From the NCBI RefSeq assembly GCF_024139115.2, contig NC_085139.1, positions 107,113,935 through 107,177,934 of the forward strand: 64,000 nt of DNA, read 5' to 3'. Position numbers and translations under genes: made by a program. The DNA comes from Armigeres subalbatus (Eukaryota; Arthropoda; Insecta; Diptera; Culicidae). Positions within the stretch are counted from its first letter, which is position 1. Each line of letters starts with the position of its first letter. Of this stretch, positions 60,866 through 64,000 are shown one piece after another. The notes beneath the pieces were generated by a model. That model saw nothing but the letters and a program-made list of their open reading frames with translations. It was not told the origin of the DNA and made no database searches.

Positions 60866-61264
60866 TGGTACACTTTTATCCGGGAATAACAACCCGTACA
60901 AATTTTGTCTTGAATTGAGTTTCTCCGTGCATTGTACACAATATTCTTCGACGAGAAAAGCAATATTTTTTACAACCCTATTAGGCTGCGTACGTATATT
61001 TTCAAATTTGATCGTGAGCAGTGCATGGTGCATTTTTAACCTAATAAATGACGTTTTCCAGTAGTAAATATTTACAATGTCAACGAAATATGTAAACAAG
61101 CCTCCATTTGGAAGTCATTTTGATGACATTGAATGCTCACAGCTCGACGTGCACTTGCCATCAGTTTCCATCAAGATCAAGATAGAGAGAGAGAAGAGGA
61201 TATAGAAAACTATGAAGTCCACCATCAGTGCGCGCGAAAGAGTAGGAAAATACAGGTGTGTTGC
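60866..61264. promoter_or_regulatory. Upstream region of the aftiphilin-like gene
   Basis: No coding seen. TCAGTCAGTG at about 61297-61306 resembles an initiator element and could mark the transcription start, but there is no clear TATA box. The exact promoter is not determinable. Confidence 0.35.
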
Positions 61265-61609
61265 ACTGATGTTGCAAAGTCGTCGTCCGTCTGTCAGTCA
61301 GTGTAATATTTTTTAACAAGTGAACGAAATTACCTGGAACGGAACTTTAATTGGTTCCTCTATTCGCATCAAGAAAGAACGAAATTTCTGTTATGCCTAG
61401 TGGTAATCATAAGTTCGATTAGTGACGATTAGGAAAACGTTTCTCGGGTGGAAGCTGCTGTTTCGAATGTTTTGGCAGTGAAGAAAAAAGTTGCCTTGGA
61501 CAACAGCTCCATCATCGATCGATTTGGTTCGTTGGCAGCGAGAAAAAGAGAATCTGGATTTTTTTCTGGAAACGTCATATGATTGTTTGTTGGAACTGAT
61601 TACACGAAG

Positions 61610-61674
61610 GTTAGTTGCTTCATCGGTAGTGCTATGTTAGAAGGCAATTAGAATGATATTTTCTGCAATTTCAG
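61610..61674 (+). other. 5'UTR intron of the aftiphilin-like gene
   Basis: Donor GAAG|GTTAGT and acceptor TTCTGCAATTTCAG bracket 65 bases upstream of the ATG at 61741. Stop codons lie in the leader, so no earlier start is likely. Confidence 0.6.
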
Positions 61675-61740
61675 AAGGATTGGATCCTGATTCACCGTAA
61701 ACAACGACGAACACTCGTAAACTTTCAAGGTCACTGCAGA

Positions 61741-64000
61741 ATGTCTAGTCAAATTCCTCCGTTGGTGTGCCACACTCCGCCTCCGATGGATTTCGACGAC
61801 GATGACGAGGACGACGTGGATTTGCCCGACGCGGAAGATGATTTCGATGACTTTGGTTCGTCCCCTCCTGCTGAAGGGAGCGAAGGCTTGCCCACACCTG
61901 TGCCACCTCCTTTGCCAGATTTTGATTCACCTGTCAGGAAAATCTGGAAATCCCCGTCATTGGTGGGAAGTCCTCGAAAAGAGAAAGTCATCTCCCCGGA
62001 TCTAGAGGCAGTGTTAGAAACGACGTCAGTATCCGACGAAACAACACCAGAGCAGCCTCGAAATGAAAGTCCACCTTCTTTAATATTGTCCCAGAACAAT
62101 TATTCCGAGAATGACATGCCGAGTGATGACGAATTTCAAGATTTTGCTTTTCACCCACCACAAGCACAGGAAGAATCTAGTGTTCTTCCGGATGGAACTG
62201 AGGACAACATCAGTCTACCTTCGTTACATCTTGATCCTGAGGTTTCAAAATCGACGACTCCAGTCCAACTATCGGAAAATGAGACAAGCGAGCGAGAATC
62301 TTCACCCCAAGAACTGGACCTAGAGGAACCAGTTCCTGAGTCCGTTCCCGATCCAGCAGCAGTTACTCCGATCGTAGCTGAAGACCCTTGCTATCGCAAC
62401 GACGATAACACGGAGAACGATTTTACCGACTTTACCACCGCTTCAACGATCGAACGATCCGCTGTTCTGGAAGTCCCAACGGCCAACGATGTGTCGTTCG
62501 ACGAAGATTTCGCTCAACTCGAATCAACGCCCTCGGCGGATAGCAATTTTGTGTCGCAAAGCAAAACCGACTTTGCCACGTTCGATGCCGATTTTAGTAA
62601 GTTCGACTCGTTTCCGGCATCGTTCCCGGCTGTGGCGACGGCGGCGGCGACGACGACGACTACCCACGACGATTCGCCGGAGAGCCCTCTAAGAGACGCT
62701 TCGACGTCCGCCAAACAGGCGACAACCGACCATGAAAGATCTGACGATCTGGGCGATAGCAAGGATGCTGATATTGGAGGGGATGATTTCGATGATTTTC
62801 AGGTAAGTTATTGGCCTTATGTGTCCTTGCTTCCAGTCTTAAACAAAAATAACAAAGGCATGAGGACTACTACTCCTGACCACGCCCATCTTCACCGTAA
62901 CTAGGGAGAGGAAGGAAGTGTTGATGTGGTACTTATTTAACGAGAGGCCACTGACTTAGCGACACCCTCATAAATACCACGGAGTTGGATAATGAGGAAG
63001 GTATTCTTTGGGTCAGGATTTGCCTGTAGCTGTAAATGTACCAGCGAGGCGGCAATCCCCCAGTGGGGGACTAATGCCAATGAAGAAGAAGAAGCCGTGA
63101 GGCTGCGTAGTCCTACGTCACCTTTGCGTACAACGGTACAAACAGGCACCTTTGAGTTTTTGTTTTCATTCGCAATTTTAATATCTTTTTCGTCTGTGAA
63201 AACTGTTTTGGTTCCAAGCGTTTTCTTAAGCGGATTAAAGAACTATTATTCAATAAAAACACTTAAGGACGTGGCCAAGTGTGTGGAGAAAATCGGGTCT
63301 GCCTAATTGTAGATTTTAGCGGAATCTGTGATGACCGTGGACATGTTTATCACTGCACCTCCATCTACGATTTGTGCAATGGTTCTATGTGTTTTTTTCT
63401 ATGTGTTGACCTGCTTTTCAACTTAGTATTCTATTAGCATTTGCTCAGTTATTAATTGAAAGCTTTTCTATGCCCGCCATTGCATGAGTATGTATCTTGT
63501 GTGGCAAGTACAATGGATACACTATGCATAGGGAGTCGAGAATGTTTCCCACCCGAAAACATCCTAGACTGGACCGAGAATCGAACTCGCCATCTCCGGA
63601 TTGGCAATCCTACGCTCTTTGCTTTTAAATTTTCTTCTCAATTGATGCTTCTGTCGCGGTATTATGACTTTGAATTCAAAGTTTATTTAAAATCAACTTT
63701 ACATTTAGGTATGAATCGGTGTTCAGTTTAACAACAATCATTCATCCATGAATTTACATAATGCAAAATTTAATGATCTACAAGTTAAGAGGCAAATATG
63801 CAAATATTTCGAATCTACGAGACATAAAATTTAAGCAAATGAGATTGTCGAATAATTAGATATAGGTACGTTTTTGTTAGCTCATCTTCAAAAAACAATT
63901 TATTCTATTACAGGAATTCGCTACATTTTCCGCCGCAGCGCACACCACCCCGAAACCAACGGACTCAATAACAAATCCAACGGTTCCAACCCATGATGAC
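61741..64000 (+). CDS. Aftiphilin-like clathrin/AP-binding protein, 5' part (continues past the window)
   Basis: First coding exon 61741-62802 (354 codons) ends GATTTTCAG|GTAAGT; next exon starts after CTATTACAG at 63914 and runs to the window end in frame (EFATFSAAAHTTPKPTD). The start MSSQIPPLVCHTPPPMD followed by an Asp-rich run and DDFDDFG resembles the N-terminus of aftiphilin. Acidic, disordered sequence is dotted with short adaptor-binding motifs: FQDFAF, DFTDF, FDEDFAQL, FATFDADFSKFDSF, DDFDDFQEFATF. Aftiphilin acts with AP-1/clathrin in trans-Golgi and endosome traffic; the motifs are known for binding AP ear domains. The diagnostic C-terminal domain is beyond the window, so another DDF-rich adaptor protein is possible. 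The frame after 62803 (SYWPY) is intron read-through. Confidence 0.7.
62930..63075 (+). mobile_element. SINE-like repeat ending in GAAGAAGAAG
   Basis: Inside the aftiphilin-like intron. GGCGGCAATCCCCCAGTGGG and TAATGCCAATGAAGAAGAAG are recognisable as a very common mosquito repeat end (recalled, not searched). No open frame. Left border uncertain. Confidence 0.55.
63435..63615 (-). mobile_element. tRNA-derived SINE (Feilai-like)
   Basis: On the minus strand, GGCGAGTTCGATTCTCGGTC is a B-box/T-arm-like segment and GTAGGATTGCCAATCC precedes it with tRNA-like spacing. The remainder (GGAAACATTCTCGACTCCC, TGTATCCATTGTACTTGCC) is the body of a repeat I recall from Aedes genomes. Lies in the aftiphilin-like intron. 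Confidence 0.6.

Noticed and set aside
61749..62099. Minus-strand Ser-rich open frame opposite the aftiphilin-like exon
   Set aside because: It mirrors the Asp-rich codons (GAT/GAC) of the real exon and has no independent support.

Overview
The window is eukaryotic and looks like a mosquito genome, most likely Aedes. Two host genes sit in a sea of transposable elements: short GT-AG introns, a BEL/Pao retrotransposon, RTE-, CR1- and I-like LINEs, many TA- or TAA-flanked MITEs, and two SINE-like repeats of a kind I recall as abundant in Aedes (62.9-63.1 kb and 63.4-63.6 kb). The species assignment is inference.

Left part (1-16.9 kb). On the minus strand lies an hnRNP A/B gene of the Drosophila Hrb87F/Hrb98DE type, with coding exons 16570-16520, 4760-4286, 4217-3721 and 3661-3597. 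It encodes two RRMs, a Gly-rich tail and a PY/M9-like nuclear import signal. Its 11.8 kb first intron carries decayed plus-strand LINE fragments, a truncated BEL/Pao element and MITEs. Exon 3 seems to lack one A in an A-run, so the frame closes only if that base is restored.

Middle part (16.7-45.1 kb). An 11.2 kb block occurs twice (A1 16665-27911; A2 33908-45072). A third, partial copy lies between them (B 27918-33899) and is riddled with small deletions. Each full copy begins inside the hnRNP 5' leader/promoter. It continues through a cluster of PIF/Harbinger-like and pogo-like MITEs, then a minus-strand CR1-like LINE that is interrupted by a TIR DNA element. That DNA element has a 10-bp target duplication and contains a broken HSP70-family pseudogene plus two smaller MITEs. 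A2 continues to 46.6 kb with the remaining 5' half of the LINE ORF1.

Right part (46.6-64 kb). Gene-poor DNA holds a four-level nest of inverted-repeat elements (47.5-52 kb). It is followed by a nearly complete but dead 7 kb I-clade LINE with RNase H (53583-60549), inserted into a MITE with a 15-bp target duplication. The last 2.8 kb is the 5' end of an aftiphilin-like clathrin-adaptor gene on the plus strand: a 5'UTR intron, a 354-codon first coding exon, and the start of the next exon running off the window.

I find no prokaryotic features, no CRISPR array and no intact transposase. The most unusual points are the triplicated block with an orphan copy of the hnRNP promoter, the HSP70 fragment carried by a TIR element, the LINE that carries a copy of its own ORF2 5' tract in its 3'UTR, and the probable one-base error in a housekeeping exon.
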